A DNA stretch of 64,000 bases, taken from the NCBI RefSeq assembly GCF_002924445.1, contig NZ_PIGG01000014.1, positions 62,001 to 126,000 on the forward strand, written 5' to 3'. A program made the translations under genes and the position numbers. Below, in pieces: positions 18,347-28,607 of this stretch; the first letter of the stretch is position 1; each line of letters begins with the position of its first letter. Source of the stretch: Minwuia thermotolerans (lineage in GTDB: Bacteria > Pseudomonadota > Alphaproteobacteria > Minwuiales > Minwuiaceae). The notes under the pieces were generated by a model. It had not been told where the DNA came from, did not search any database, and worked only from the letters and a program-made list of their open reading frames with translations.

Positions 18347-18535
18347 ATGTTCGACCTGCCGGTCCTGATCACGGAGAGCAAGGAGGGCTATCGCATCGCG
18401 GTAGCCATCAACGACGATTCCGTGATCTCGCGCCGGATGTCGCGGGCCGACCTGGAACAGCTCCGGGTGCGGATCGACGCGGCTCTCGGCGTCACCAGCA
18501 CCGACTTCGACGACTGGCTGGAGGTGGATTCCTAG
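18347..18535 (+). CDS. Small conserved-looking protein of unknown function
   Basis: A 62-residue acidic protein (starts MFDLPVLITESKEGYRIAVA, ends FDDWLEVDS) with a GGAG seven bases before its ATG. It has no signal peptide or helix typical of membrane proteins and looks like a compact alpha/beta domain. Its last 22 bases overlap the reading frame of the downstream solute-binding protein, so it may act as a leader that couples translation. Function unknown. Confidence 0.55.
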   Translation: MFDLPVLITESKEGYRIAVAINDDSVISRRMSRADLEQLRVRIDAALGVTSTDFDDWLEVDS

Positions 18536-20289
18536 TCATCGCGGCCGCTCTGGCCGGCGTCGCCGCCACGGCCCAGTCGCACCACGGCATCGCCATGCAC
18601 GGCGAGCCGGCCTATCCGCCCGGATTCCCCCATTTCGGCTATGTCGATCCGGCTGCGCCCAGGGGCGGTACGCTCACCCTGGCGGCGCAGCAGGGCAGCT
18701 TCGACAGTCTCAACCCCTTCATCTTCAGGGGCCAGGCGGCGGAAGGCTGGCGTCTGGTCTTCGAGGCGCTGACCAAGCGCTCTCAGGACGAACCCTTTTC
18801 CCTCTACGGCCTGATCGCCGAGGAGGTGGAGATGGATCCCGCGCGCAAGTGGATCCGCTTCCGCCTGCGCCAGGGCGCGCGCTTCGCCGATGGCGAGCCG
18901 GTCAAGGTGCACGACATCCTCTGGTCGTGGGAGACACTCCGCGACAGCGGCCGCCCGAACCATCGCCTCTACTACAAGGAAGTCGCCCGCGTGGAGGTCG
19001 ACGGCCGCGACGTCACCTTCCATTTCCGCAGCGGCGACAACCGGGAGCTGCCCATGCTGATGGCGCTGATGCCGGTGCTGCCCAGCCACTGGTTCGAGGC
19101 CAATGGCTTCGACCGCACGACGCTGACGCCCATCCCCGGCAGCGGCCCCTACGAGGTCGGCCGGGTCGAGCCCGGCCGCCGCATCGAGTACCTCCGGCGC
19201 GAGGACTACTGGGGCCGCAAGCTGAACGTGAACCGGGGCGACTACAATTTCGACCGCATCATCTACGAGTTCTTCCGCGACGGCACGGCCCGGTTCGAAT
19301 CGCTGAAGGCCGGCGTCTACGACGTCCACTACGAGGACGATCCGGCGCGCTGGGTGGAAAGCTACGACTTCCCCGCCATGCGCGACGGACGCTTCCGCCG
19401 CCTCGAACTGCCCATGAAGCGGCCCGCCGGCATGCGCGGCTTCGTCTTCAACACCCGCCAGCCGCCCTTTGACAATCCCGGGGTGCGGGAAGCGCTGACG
19501 CTGGCATTCGACTTCGAGTGGGCCAACGAAAACCTCTATTACGGCGCCTACCGGCGGAACGAGAGTTATTTCGAGAACAGCGACCTCGCTGCCAGCGGAC
19601 TGCCCGACGCCGCGCAGCGCCGCCTGCTGGAACCCTGGCGGAGCGAGGCGCCGCCCGACACCTTCGGGCCGGCGGTCGTCCCACCGCCCACGCCAGATGC
19701 CGCGGCCCGCCGGGAGAACCTCAGACGGGCGCTGGATCTGCTGGACGAGGCCGGCTGGCGGATCGGAACCGACCGGGCGCTTCGGAATGCCGATGGCAGG
19801 CCATTTGCCTTCGAGATCCTGCTCTACCAGCCGGATCAGGAACGGCTGGCGCTGCATTTCGCGCGCTCGCTGGAGCGGCTGGGCATCAGCGCCGACGTGC
19901 GCACCGTCGACCCCGCGCAGTTCGAGCGCCGCCGGCGCGGCTTCGAATTCGACATGATCATCAACCACTGGTACCAGTCGCTCAGTCCCGGCTCCGAGCA
20001 ATGGTACTACTGGGGTTCGGCCCAGGCGGACGAACCCGCCAGCCGCAACTATGCCGGCGTTCGCTCCGCGGCGGTGGACGAGATGGTCGCGCGGATGACC
20101 GCGGCGGCGACGCGCGACGAACTGCGCGCGGCCTCGCGCAGCCTCGACCGGCTACTGCGCGCCGGGCGCTACGTCATCCCCCTCTACTGGGAGCCCGCGG
20201 TGCGGATGATCGTCGACAGCGGCCTGCGCCGCCCCGGCGAAACGCCGGTCTACGGACCGGTGCTGACGACCTGGTGGCGGGCCGAATAG
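18514..20289 (+). CDS. Family 5 extracellular solute-binding protein (YejA-like)
   Basis: A periplasmic binding protein of the oligopeptide/microcin C (YejA) type: HGIAMHGEPAYPPGFPHFGY, RGGTLTLAAQQGSFDSLNPF, and the ARFADGEPVKVHDILWSWE and PIPGSGPYEVGRVEPGRRIEY blocks. A secretion signal core (FLVIAAALAGVAATAQS) is visible, but no ATG, GTG or TTG lies just before it. The nearest in-frame ATG is 18334, inside the overlapping small gene. I mark the frame from the CTG at 18514 near a GGAGGTGG, with an uncertain start. No yejBEF permease genes are adjacent. Confidence 0.82.
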   Translation: MAGGGFLVIAAALAGVAATAQSHHGIAMHGEPAYPPGFPHFGYVDPAAPRGGTLTLAAQQGSFDSLNPFIFRGQAAEGWRLVFEALTKRSQDEPFSLYGLIAEEVEMDPARKWIRFRLRQGARFADGEPVKVHDILWSWETLRDSGRPNHRLYYKEVARVEVDGRDVTFHFRSGDNRELPMLMALMPVLPSHWFEANGFDRTTLTPIPGSGPYEVGRVEPGRRIEYLRREDYWGRKLNVNRGDYNFDRIIYEFFRDGTARFESLKAGVYDVHYEDDPARWVESYDFPAMRDGRFRRLELPMKRPAGMRGFVFNTRQPPFDNPGVREALTLAFDFEWANENLYYGAYRRNESYFENSDLAASGLPDAAQRRLLEPWRSEAPPDTFGPAVVPPPTPDAAARRENLRRALDLLDEAGWRIGTDRALRNADGRPFAFEILLYQPDQERLALHFARSLERLGISADVRTVDPAQFERRRRGFEFDMIINHWYQSLSPGSEQWYYWGSAQADEPASRNYAGVRSAAVDEMVARMTAAATRDELRAASRSLDRLLRAGRYVIPLYWEPAVRMIVDSGLRRPGETPVYGPVLTTWWRAE

Positions 20290-20304
20290 TCGCCGGAATC
20301 GAAA

Positions 20305-20332
20305 GGGGGCGGCAGATTGCTCCGCCGCCCCC
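20305..20332 (-). terminator. Hairpin terminator of the TRAP-type binding-protein gene
   Basis: A perfect nine-base-pair GC stem (GGGGGCGGC paired with GCCGCCCCC, ten-base loop) between the convergent genes. On the minus strand it is followed by TTT, so it most likely ends the gene to its right; it may also help stop the plus-strand transcript. Confidence 0.65.
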
Positions 20333-20359
20333 ATACGGGTCTTCGATCGGTACGGACGG

Positions 20360-21511
20360 TCAGTCCATGCCGTAGGTCGAGGCATCGACCTTGCTGTAAA
20401 TCTCGTCGGCATAGAGCTTGGTCAGCGCCTCGAGATCATCGCCCTTTCCGGCAGTGAGCTTTTCCCACTTCGCCAGCAGTTCGCGGAACTTCGCGACCTT
20501 CGCTTCGGCGTTGTCCACGCCGTAGTCGTTCTTGAAGGTTTCGACGATCGTGGCGACATCGTTGCGCGCGAACTCGCGGCTCGTCTCCAGCAGTTCCGGC
20601 GAAGGCTCGTGGACCTCGATGCCCATGCCCTTGCCCTTCTCCACGTTCCGATAGCCGCGCTGCACGTACTCATAGGTGAAGTAGGCCGTCGAATAGGCGG
20701 AAGCGTCGAGCAGGGCGCGGCGGCCCGACTCGGACAGATCCTGCCACGCATCGCGGTTGGCGTTGTTCAGCGCCACGCCCGCGAACAGGCCGCCGGGCAC
20801 CCGCATGGTAATGTGGCTGGTCACGTCGAAGAGCTGCAGGTTCGACAGCTCGGCGGTCGAGAACATGCCGCAATCGAGCACGCCTTGCTCCATCGCCGAA
20901 TAGATGTCGTTGCCCGGCATGGAGACCTTGATGCCGCCCACGGCCTCGGCCCAGCGGCCGAAGTTCGCGCCGCCCGAGCGGTACTTCTTGCCCCGCGCCT
21001 GCTCCAGCGTCACGACCGGGGTATTGCAGTGCAGCACGTAGATGCCGCTGGCGCCGGTGCCCAGATAGACCTGGTTCTGCTGGCGCCATTCCTTCTGGCA
21101 GTCCGGGCATTCGAAGAAGACATATTCGCTCATGGCGCCGGCCACGGCCGCCGGTGCGCCGGACTGGTCGTCGGCCAGGGTGGACACCATGTTGAGATCG
21201 GCGGCCAGATTGGTGTTGGCGTATTCGGCCGGATAATACGGCGGCAGGACATAGCCCAGATCGGCGATGCCGTCGCGCAGGCCCGGCGGCGTTTCCTTCA
21301 GGTTCAGCAGCGACAGCGGAAAGACCTTGATCTTCAGATCGCCGTTGGTGAATTCCTCGGTCTTCTTGGCCAGCAGTTCGGCCGATTCGGCGGCGACGCT
21401 GCCCGGCGGGAAGCCGGTCGCCAGTTTCAGGGTTTCGGCAGTAGCCGCCGTGGAGACGACGAAGGCGCCCGCCGCCAGAGCCGCAATGACGCGGCCTTTC
21501 AGGTTACTCAT
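20360..21511 (-). CDS. TRAP-type periplasmic solute-binding protein (DctP family)
   Basis: A 383-residue secreted binding protein: signal peptide VIAALAAGAFVVSTAATA, then ETLKLATGFPPGSVAAESAELLAKK and GISDLGYVLPPYYPAEY-like DctP blocks. An unusual ECPDCQKEW segment plus further cysteines (LHCNTP, LDCGMF) suggests disulfides. The ATG at 21511 is preceded by GGGGAGG. No DctQ or DctM membrane genes are adjacent, so it is an orphan or works with a permease elsewhere. Ligand unknown. Confidence 0.85.
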   Translation of the reverse strand: MSNLKGRVIAALAAGAFVVSTAATAETLKLATGFPPGSVAAESAELLAKKTEEFTNGDLKIKVFPLSLLNLKETPPGLRDGIADLGYVLPPYYPAEYANTNLAADLNMVSTLADDQSGAPAAVAGAMSEYVFFECPDCQKEWRQQNQVYLGTGASGIYVLHCNTPVVTLEQARGKKYRSGGANFGRWAEAVGGIKVSMPGNDIYSAMEQGVLDCGMFSTAELSNLQLFDVTSHITMRVPGGLFAGVALNNANRDAWQDLSESGRRALLDASAYSTAYFTYEYVQRGYRNVEKGKGMGIEVHEPSPELLETSREFARNDVATIVETFKNDYGVDNAEAKVAKFRELLAKWEKLTAGKGDDLEALTKLYADEIYSKVDASTYGMD

Positions 21512-21708
21512 TGTGATCCTCCCCAGGAATGAGCCTGTATGAACGCCGCCCCAAACTCCCCGGGACGGCAAAGTGCGATCCTATGCGAATTGCGTGCAAT
21601 CCGACACCCCCTCCGATGCCGGTGCATGGCGCACGCGCCGACAGGCGGTTGCGCGCAGCCCGGCGGAGCCTAGAAAGGACAGCGGGCGACGGCAGAAGAG
21701 GCGGCGCG

Positions 21709-22128
21709 GTGAGACAGCATCTGGGCGAACTGGAATTCGGGACGCGCGGTCGGGGACTGCTCGACATCACCCGCGAGGTCGATGCCTGGCGGCGAGGAAC
21801 CGGACTGACAGTCGGGCTGCTGACCCTGCATGTGCGCCACACCTCGGCATCGCTGCTGATCCAGGAGAACGCCGATCCCGATGTCCTGCGGGATCTGGAG
21901 GATTTCTTCAGCCGGCTGGTCGCCGACGATCCCACGCTCTATCGCCATACGGCGGAAGGGCCGGACGACATGCCCGCCCACATTCGCGGCGCACTGACCG
22001 CCACCAGCCTCTCCGTGCCGCTGGCGGCCGGGCGGCTGCAGCTTGGCACGTGGCAGGGCATCTATCTGTTCGAACACCGCACCCGGCCGCACAGCCGCAG
22101 GGTCGCGCTGCATCTGATCGGCGAATAG
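21709..22128 (+). CDS. YjbQ/UPF0047 family protein
   Basis: A 139-residue protein of the YjbQ family, for which weak thiamin-phosphate-synthase-like activity has been reported but whose role is unsettled. The conserved HVRHTSASLLIQENADPDV block and the C-terminal LGTWQGIYLFEHR are plain. The GTG at 21709 gives MRQHLGELEFGTRGRGLLDI, the normal family start; the frame upstream of it shows no homology. Confidence 0.88.
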   Translation: MRQHLGELEFGTRGRGLLDITREVDAWRRGTGLTVGLLTLHVRHTSASLLIQENADPDVLRDLEDFFSRLVADDPTLYRHTAEGPDDMPAHIRGALTATSLSVPLAAGRLQLGTWQGIYLFEHRTRPHSRRVALHLIGE

Positions 22129-22167
22129 CAATGCTGGCGGGCCAGAACCAGAGGAGAATTCAGCGCT

Positions 22168-22195
22168 TGATTACATACCAACCAGTTGGTATTTA
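22168..22195 (+). promoter_or_regulatory. Promoter overlapping the TetR operator
   Basis: TTGATT at 22168-22173 and TATTTA at 22190-22195 form a plausible minus-35/minus-10 pair with a 16-base spacer. The spacer contains almost the whole operator palindrome, the usual arrangement for autorepression by a TetR-family protein. Inferred from sequence only. Confidence 0.5.
22175..22192 (+). promoter_or_regulatory. TetR-family operator palindrome
   Basis: ATACCAAC-CA-GTTGGTAT is a perfect eight-base inverted repeat with a two-base centre, 21 bases before the TetR gene start. Repeats of this form (ACCAAC...GTTGGT) are typical TetR-family sites. It would control the regulator and its two downstream genes. 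Confidence 0.78.
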
Positions 22196-22213
22196 ACTGG
22201 CAAGGAGAGCGCC

Positions 22214-22840
22214 ATGAATGCACGACCGGCGGGCGACGCCCACAACCGGCTTCTCGATGCCGCCATCGTCGCCATCAGAACCCGCGGCTTCGCCGCGACC
22301 AGCGTGGATGAACTCTGCCGCGCCGCCGGCGTGACCAAGGGCGCGTTTTTCCATCACTTTGCCAGCAAGGCGGCACTGGGCGTCGCTGCCGCGGAACACT
22401 GGAGCGAGACGACCGGCGCCCTCTTCGCCGCCGCTCCCTATCACGGCATGGCCGATCCTGCAGCGCGCGTACTGGCCTATGTCGACTTCCGCAAGGCGCT
22501 GCTGCAAGGGGGAACCCCGGACTACACCTGCCTGGTCGGCACCATGGTCCAGGAGGTGCACCAGAGCCATCCCGATATCCGCGCCGCCTGCGACGCCAGC
22601 ATCAGCGGGCATGCGGCGACACTGGAAGCAGATATCGCCGCCGCACTCGAAGCGCGCGGCCTCACCGGCCGCTTCAGCGCCGAAAGCCTCGCGCTATTCA
22701 CCCAGGCCACGATCCAGGGCGCCTTCATTCTGGCAAAGGCCCGCAACGACTCGGCCGTCGCCGCCGACGTCCTCGATCACCTGCGGCGATATCTCGAGAA
22801 TGCCTTCAATGCCAACACGGAAGGAAACGGCCATGACTGA
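22214..22840 (+). CDS. TetR/AcrR-family transcriptional regulator
   Basis: A 208-residue repressor with the standard N-terminal HTH (LLDAAIVAIRTRGFAATSVDELCRAAGV then TKGAFFHHFASKAAL) and an all-helical ligand domain containing a conserved VGTMVQEVHQSHPDIR segment. It lies just after its own operator and overlaps the next gene by eight bases. It likely regulates the AHSA1 and DUF1428 genes behind it; the ligand is unknown. Confidence 0.92.
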   Translation: MNARPAGDAHNRLLDAAIVAIRTRGFAATSVDELCRAAGVTKGAFFHHFASKAALGVAAAEHWSETTGALFAAAPYHGMADPAARVLAYVDFRKALLQGGTPDYTCLVGTMVQEVHQSHPDIRAACDASISGHAATLEADIAAALEARGLTGRFSAESLALFTQATIQGAFILAKARNDSAVAADVLDHLRRYLENAFNANTEGNGHD

Positions 22841-23324
22841 AGACACCGCCGCCGGGGCATCGCACGAGCTGGAAATCAACAGGCTGCTGCGGGCGCCACG
22901 CGCTGCGATCTACCGGGCCTGGACAGAGCCGCAACTGCTGAAGCGCTGGTTCTGCCCAGCCCCGTGGACCATCGCCGAGGCCCGGGTCGACGTGCGCGCC
23001 GGCGGTTCAAGCCATATGGTCATGCAAGGTCCCGACGGTGAACGCATCACCATGCGTGGGGTCTATCTGGAGGTGGTGCCCGGCGAACGGATCGTCTTCA
23101 CCGACGCCTATGTCCGGGCCTGGGAGCCTTCCGAAAAGCCCTTCTTCACGGCGTCGGTCGACCTCACCGACGAGGATGGCGGCACACGCTATATCGCCCG
23201 CGCCACGCATTGGACCGAGGCCGACCGGAAGGCGCATGAGGAGATGGGTTTCCACGAGGGCTGGAACATCTGCGCCGACCAGCTGGAAAGATTGGCGCAG
23301 GAACTGGCCGCGGCGCCGGCATGA
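22833..23324 (+). CDS. SRPBCC/AHSA1-domain protein
   Basis: A 163-residue START-like (AHSA1) domain protein that should form a hydrophobic binding cavity. Typical blocks are HELEINRLLRAPRAAIYRAWTEPQLLKRWF, VDVRAGGSSHMVMQGPDGE and MRGVYLEVVPGERIVFTDAY, ending HEEMGFHEGWNICADQLERL. The ATG at 22833 overlaps the TetR stop. TetR or ArsR genes followed by AHSA1 and DUF1428 genes are a recurrent arrangement; the biochemical role is unknown. Confidence 0.88.
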   Translation: MTEDTAAGASHELEINRLLRAPRAAIYRAWTEPQLLKRWFCPAPWTIAEARVDVRAGGSSHMVMQGPDGERITMRGVYLEVVPGERIVFTDAYVRAWEPSEKPFFTASVDLTDEDGGTRYIARATHWTEADRKAHEEMGFHEGWNICADQLERLAQELAAAPA

Positions 23325-23346
23325 TCGCATGAAAGAGGATCGAAAC

Positions 23347-23697
23347 ATGACCTATGTCGACGGATTCGTGGTCGCCGTACCGACGGCCAACAAGGAGCGC
23401 TACCGCGCCATGGCCGAAGAAGCCGCCCCGGTCTTCATGGAGCACGGTGCGCTGAAGCTGGTGGAATGCTGGGGCGACGACGTGCCCGAGGGCGAGGTGA
23501 CGTCCTTTCCCATGGCGGTGAAATGCCGGGAAGACGAAACCGTCGTCTTCTCCTGGATCCTCTGGCCCTCGCGGGAAGTGCGGGACGCGGGCATGAAGAA
23601 GGTCATGGAAGATGCGCGCATCGCCGGCCAGATGGAAATGCCCTTCGACGGCAAGCGCATGATCTTCGGCGGCTTCGAGATGATCGTCGACCGCTGA
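23347..23697 (+). CDS. DUF1428 family protein
   Basis: A 116-residue ferredoxin-fold-like protein of the DUF1428 family: YVDGFVVAVPTANKERYRAMA, the central LVECWGDDVPEGEVTSFPMAV and the C-terminal MPFDGKRMIFGGFEMIVD. It starts 22 bases after the AHSA1 gene with GAAAGAGG in front, so it is the third gene of the TetR operon. Function unknown. Confidence 0.87.
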   Translation: MTYVDGFVVAVPTANKERYRAMAEEAAPVFMEHGALKLVECWGDDVPEGEVTSFPMAVKCREDETVVFSWILWPSREVRDAGMKKVMEDARIAGQMEMPFDGKRMIFGGFEMIVDR

Positions 23698-23738
23698 CGA
23701 CGCACAGCGCCAGACGGCGACCGACGTGCCCTGGGGCT

Positions 23739-26165
23739 TCAGCCGATATCCAGAATCCGGGCGAGACGGGCGAGCAGCCGGGGCCCGGAAAGCGGCTTGT
23801 CGATCCGCGGGGCATCGGCCAGAGCGTCCGGCGTCGCCAGGGTATCCGAATAGCCGCTGGCCAGAAGGAAGGGGATGCCTCGGTCGCGGAGCTTCAGCGC
23901 CACCGGCCACACCAGCTCGCCGTCCAGATTGATGTCGAGGACGGCGGCGTCGAAGCGGTCGGCTTCGACCCAACGCTGCGCTTCCTGCAGACTGGTGAGA
24001 GGCCCGATGACCGTGACGCCGGCCGAACGAAGCGTGTCCGCAACGTCCTGGGCGACCAGCCGTTCGTCGTCGCAGACCAGGATACGCCTTCCGCGCAGCG
24101 CGTCAGCGGGCGGCGGCCGGACCCCGGCCCCATCCAGCGAGCGTTCTTTCTGCGGCGGCCGGGCGAGACGGGGCGCGCCGTCCATCAGTTTCTGCAGCGG
24201 CAGCCGCGCCGACATCACCAGGCCGGTTCGCCGGTAGTCGAGATAGAGCGCGCCCCCGAGTTCCTCCGCGAGCATCATGTGGATCAGGCTGGAGCCGAAC
24301 CCGGTCCTTTCCGGAGGGGCCGTGATGGCCGGCCCCCCGGTCTCGCGCCAGTCCAGTTCCAGCATGGCCCCTCCATCCACGTCCCGCACGCCCCAGGCGA
24401 TCTCCAGATGGCCGGTCTCGACGGACAGGGCGCCGTACTTGGCGGCGTTGGTCACCAGCTCGTGCAGCGCCAGCGACAGACTCTGCGCCGCCTTCGGACT
24501 GATACGCAGGTCCTCGCCTCTGACATCGATGTGCGCGCCCTGCTCGCGCCGATAGGGCTCCATGGTCTGCTCGACCGCCGAATGCAGGCCGGCCCCTTCC
24601 CAGCGCGATTCCGCAAGCAGCGAATGCGACCGCGCCAGCGCCGACAGCCGGCCGCCCAGCCGCTCCACCGCGTCGGGTTCGACCTCCCACAGGCTCTGTC
24701 GCGCGATGGACTGCACGACGGAGAGGACGTTCTTCACCCGATGGTCGAGTTCAGCCATCAGCATCCGCTGATGCGATTCCGCCTGGACCCGGGCGGTGAT
24801 GTCGAAGTTCACGCCGATGACGACCCGGTCGTCGGGATTGCCCGTCTCGAGCGGCTTGCCCGCGCCGAACAGCCATCGTTCCCGGCCTTCGGCGTCACGC
24901 ACCCGGAACTCCGTGTGCTGGATGCCGTCGGCTGCGATCGCCGCCAGCTCGCCGCGCAGGCGCGGCAGATCCGCCGGGTGAATGCGCGACTCGACCTCTT
25001 CGAACGGATAGTCGTCCTTGCCGGGATCAAGACCGAGCAGCGCGCGCAGGCGATCGTCGACCTCGGTGCGGCGGCGTTGGAAGTCGATGCGCCAGACGCC
25101 CATCTCGCCCGCATCCAGCGCCATCCTCAGCATCTTGTTGCTGCGGGCCAGTTCCTCGCTGACCCGCGCCCGCTCGACCATGGTCCAGACCCGGCCGGCG
25201 GTTTCCTCGGCCATGCGAACGTCCCAGTCGGACCATTGGCGAACCTCAGGGGCGTGCACGACCAGAATGGCGACCAGATCCCCGCGCCGCCGGACCGGCA
25301 CGTTGACGAGCGCGCGGACGGACCGCCGTAGAAGGCGGGTGCGGCCGGCCGGATCGACCGCGAGCGGATCATTCTCGACATCGGTGACCACCAGCGGTTC
25401 GCCGGCTTCGAGGATGGCCCGATGCGCGCGCGCCAGCGCCTTCAGCGGATGCCTGCCGGCATAGCTGTCCAACCCGTCGGCGCACCAGTCGCAGGCCACC
25501 ACCGCCGATCGTTCGGTCAGGTCGATCTCGGCGAAGGCGACACGTCCGGCGGCCAGATGCTCGCCGAGCAGGCGGTTGGCGGTCGACATGATTTCCCCGG
25601 GCGCCTGAAGGGCGCGCAGGCTGTCGCTCAGTTCCAGCAGGAAGGCGTGACGCCGTGCAGCCAGGACCTGCTCCGTGGTCTCATGGCAGACCACTAGCAC
25701 GCCGCCGACGCCTCCGGGCGCGGCCTCGTCGTCGATCGGGCTGTAGCCATAGGTCCACCACACGTCCTCGCGCCGGCCATGGCGGGTGATCGGCACGTAG
25801 TGATCTTCATGCCAGGTCGCGCCGCCGCCGGCCATGACATGTTCGATCTGCGGCCCGGTAACGGCCCAGATCTCCGCCCAGGTTTCGCGTCCCGGCGCGC
25901 CGAGAGCGGCCGGATGCTTCTCTGGCCCGAGATACCCCCGATAGGCGTCGTTGTAGAACTGGATCAGCTTCGGGCCCCACCAGATGAACATAGGGTGGGA
26001 CGAGGTGAGCAGAAGCCGCACGGCGACCCGGAGACTCTGCGGCCACGAATCCGGCGGCCCCACAGGGGTGGAGGCCCAGTCATGGGCGCGCATCAGCGCC
26101 CCCATCTCGCCGCCCTCCCGAAGAAACTCGGGCGGCCGGCCGCTCCGCAGATCAGCTACACGCAT
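23739..26165 (-). CDS. HWE-type hybrid histidine kinase with GAF, PAS and receiver domains
   Basis: An 808-residue soluble sensor. In order: an N-terminal PAS-like region (HPMFIWWGPKLIQFYNDAY), a GAF domain (about 170-330), a PAS domain (about 345-465, FDITARVQAE at its end), an HWE kinase core with AELDHRVKNVLSVVQSIARQS carrying the phosphoacceptor histidine and LHELVTNAAKYGALS as N box, and a C-terminal receiver with RRILVCDDERLVAQDV and AVLDINLDG. HWE kinases commonly act in light or general-stress signalling in alphaproteobacteria. The ATG at 26165 is favoured because an upstream GTG at 26264 lies inside a terminator hairpin. Confidence 0.87.
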   Translation of the reverse strand: MRVADLRSGRPPEFLREGGEMGALMRAHDWASTPVGPPDSWPQSLRVAVRLLLTSSHPMFIWWGPKLIQFYNDAYRGYLGPEKHPAALGAPGRETWAEIWAVTGPQIEHVMAGGGATWHEDHYVPITRHGRREDVWWTYGYSPIDDEAAPGGVGGVLVVCHETTEQVLAARRHAFLLELSDSLRALQAPGEIMSTANRLLGEHLAAGRVAFAEIDLTERSAVVACDWCADGLDSYAGRHPLKALARAHRAILEAGEPLVVTDVENDPLAVDPAGRTRLLRRSVRALVNVPVRRRGDLVAILVVHAPEVRQWSDWDVRMAEETAGRVWTMVERARVSEELARSNKMLRMALDAGEMGVWRIDFQRRRTEVDDRLRALLGLDPGKDDYPFEEVESRIHPADLPRLRGELAAIAADGIQHTEFRVRDAEGRERWLFGAGKPLETGNPDDRVVIGVNFDITARVQAESHQRMLMAELDHRVKNVLSVVQSIARQSLWEVEPDAVERLGGRLSALARSHSLLAESRWEGAGLHSAVEQTMEPYRREQGAHIDVRGEDLRISPKAAQSLSLALHELVTNAAKYGALSVETGHLEIAWGVRDVDGGAMLELDWRETGGPAITAPPERTGFGSSLIHMMLAEELGGALYLDYRRTGLVMSARLPLQKLMDGAPRLARPPQKERSLDGAGVRPPPADALRGRRILVCDDERLVAQDVADTLRSAGVTVIGPLTSLQEAQRWVEADRFDAAVLDINLDGELVWPVALKLRDRGIPFLLASGYSDTLATPDALADAPRIDKPLSGPRLLARLARILDIG

Positions 26166-26248
26166 GGCGTTCCGCCCGGATTTTCCGAAACCGTAGCAGC
26201 CGGCCGTCGGCCGGGCAATTGACGCAGGGGAAGCCGCGGAAACGAAGC

Positions 26249-26276
26249 GGGGGCTGCCGGTCACCCGGCAGCCCCC
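26249..26276 (-). terminator. Strong hairpin terminator after the thiolase gene
   Basis: A perfect twelve-base-pair stem, GGGGGCTGCCGG with CCGGCAGCCCCC, and a four-base loop, extendable outward by ACGAAG/CTTCGT with a small bulge. It lies 26 bases past the thiolase stop. There is no long U run, so it may also act as a transcript-stabilising end. Confidence 0.7.
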
Positions 26277-26301
26277 TGTCTTCGTGCGTTCGATAGAGGC
26301 G

Positions 26302-27486
26302 TCAGGCGACCTCGAACAGGCCCGCCGCGCCCTGGCCGCCGCCGATGCACATTGTGCAGACCACGTACTTCGAACCCCGGCGCTTGCCCTCGATCAGGGC
26401 GTGCCCGACCATGCGGGCGCCGGACATGCCGAAGGGATGGCCGATCGAGATGGCGCCGCCATTGACGTTCAGGATCTCGTTCGGGATTCCCAGCTTGTCG
26501 CGGCTGTAGAGCACCTGCACCGCGAAGGCCTCGTTCAGCTCCCAGAGGTCGATGTCATCCATCTTCAGACCGGTGCGCTCCAGCAGCTTCGGCACAGCGT
26601 AGATCGGGCCGATGCCCATCTCGTCGGGCTCCAGGCCGGCGACCGCGAAACCGCGGAAATAGCCCAGCGGCTGCAGGCCGCGCTTTTCGGCGACCTTGGC
26701 GTTCATCACCACGGCGGCGGAAGCGCCGTCGGAAAGCTGCGAGGCGTTGCCCGCGGTGATGAAGGCGTCCTCGCCCATCACCGGCGCCAGGCTGGACAGA
26801 CCTTCCAGGTTGGTGTCTGGCCGGTTGCCCTCGTCCTTCTCCAGCGTGACCTCCTGCTCGGACGTCTCGCCGGTCTGCTTGTCGACCACGACCTTGGTGG
26901 TCTTCATCGGCACGATCTCGTCGTCGAACTTGCCGGCCTGCTGGGCGGCGGCGGTGCGCATCTGCGACTGCAGGCCGTACTCGTCCTGGTATTCGCGCGA
27001 GACGTTGTAGCGCTTGGCCACGACCTCGGCGGTCTGGATCATCGAGTAGTAGATGCCCGGATGGGTCTTCTCCAGCCACTCGTCCTTGGAGCGGTAGCGG
27101 TTGGCGTGCTCGTTCTGCACCAGGCTGACCGATTCCAGGCCGCCGGCGACCAGCACGTCCGCCTCGTCCGCGATGATCCGCTGGGACGCCATGGCGATCG
27201 TCTGCAGGCCCGAGGAGCAGAAGCGGTTCACCGTCGCTCCCGGAACGCTGACCGGCAGGCCGGCGCGCAGCGCGATCTGGCGGGCGATGTTGCCGCCGGT
27301 GGCGCCTTCGGGATTGGCGCAGCCCATCAGCACGTCCTCGACCTCGGCGCCGTCAATTCCGGCGCGCTCGACCGCGTGCTTGACCACATGGCCGCCCATT
27401 TCGGCGCCCCCGGTGTTGTTGAAGGCCCCACGATAGGCCTTGCCGATCGGCGTGCGCGCCGTCGAGACGATGACTGCTTCATTCAT
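26302..27486 (-). CDS. Acetyl-CoA C-acyltransferase (thiolase)
   Basis: A 394-residue thiolase for thiolytic cleavage of 3-ketoacyl-CoA or its reverse. The acylated cysteine is C90 in NRFCSSGLQ, the base pair is H350 in GHPFGMSG and C380 in CIGGGQG, and the N-terminus [17 protein letters not shown] is typical. Length matches FadA-type enzymes. No fadB-like gene is adjacent. It follows, in the same direction, the quinone-oxidoreductase-like gene with about 110 bases between. Confidence 0.93.
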   Translation of the reverse strand: MNEAVIVSTARTPIGKAYRGAFNNTGGAEMGGHVVKHAVERAGIDGAEVEDVLMGCANPEGATGGNIARQIALRAGLPVSVPGATVNRFCSSGLQTIAMASQRIIADEADVLVAGGLESVSLVQNEHANRYRSKDEWLEKTHPGIYYSMIQTAEVVAKRYNVSREYQDEYGLQSQMRTAAAQQAGKFDDEIVPMKTTKVVVDKQTGETSEQEVTLEKDEGNRPDTNLEGLSSLAPVMGEDAFITAGNASQLSDGASAAVVMNAKVAEKRGLQPLGYFRGFAVAGLEPDEMGIGPIYAVPKLLERTGLKMDDIDLWELNEAFAVQVLYSRDKLGIPNEILNVNGGAISIGHPFGMSGARMVGHALIEGKRRGSKYVVCTMCIGGGQGAAGLFEVA

Positions 27487-27596
27487 GGCGTTTCTCCCCG
27501 CAATGGTCGGGCCCGCTGTCCCGGCAGTGACTGAATGGGCGGAACATAACGCGGCGCACCGCCGAAGTCATGCGGCACTGTTGACGATGGTACGCT

Positions 27597-28607
<1,011 letters not shown>

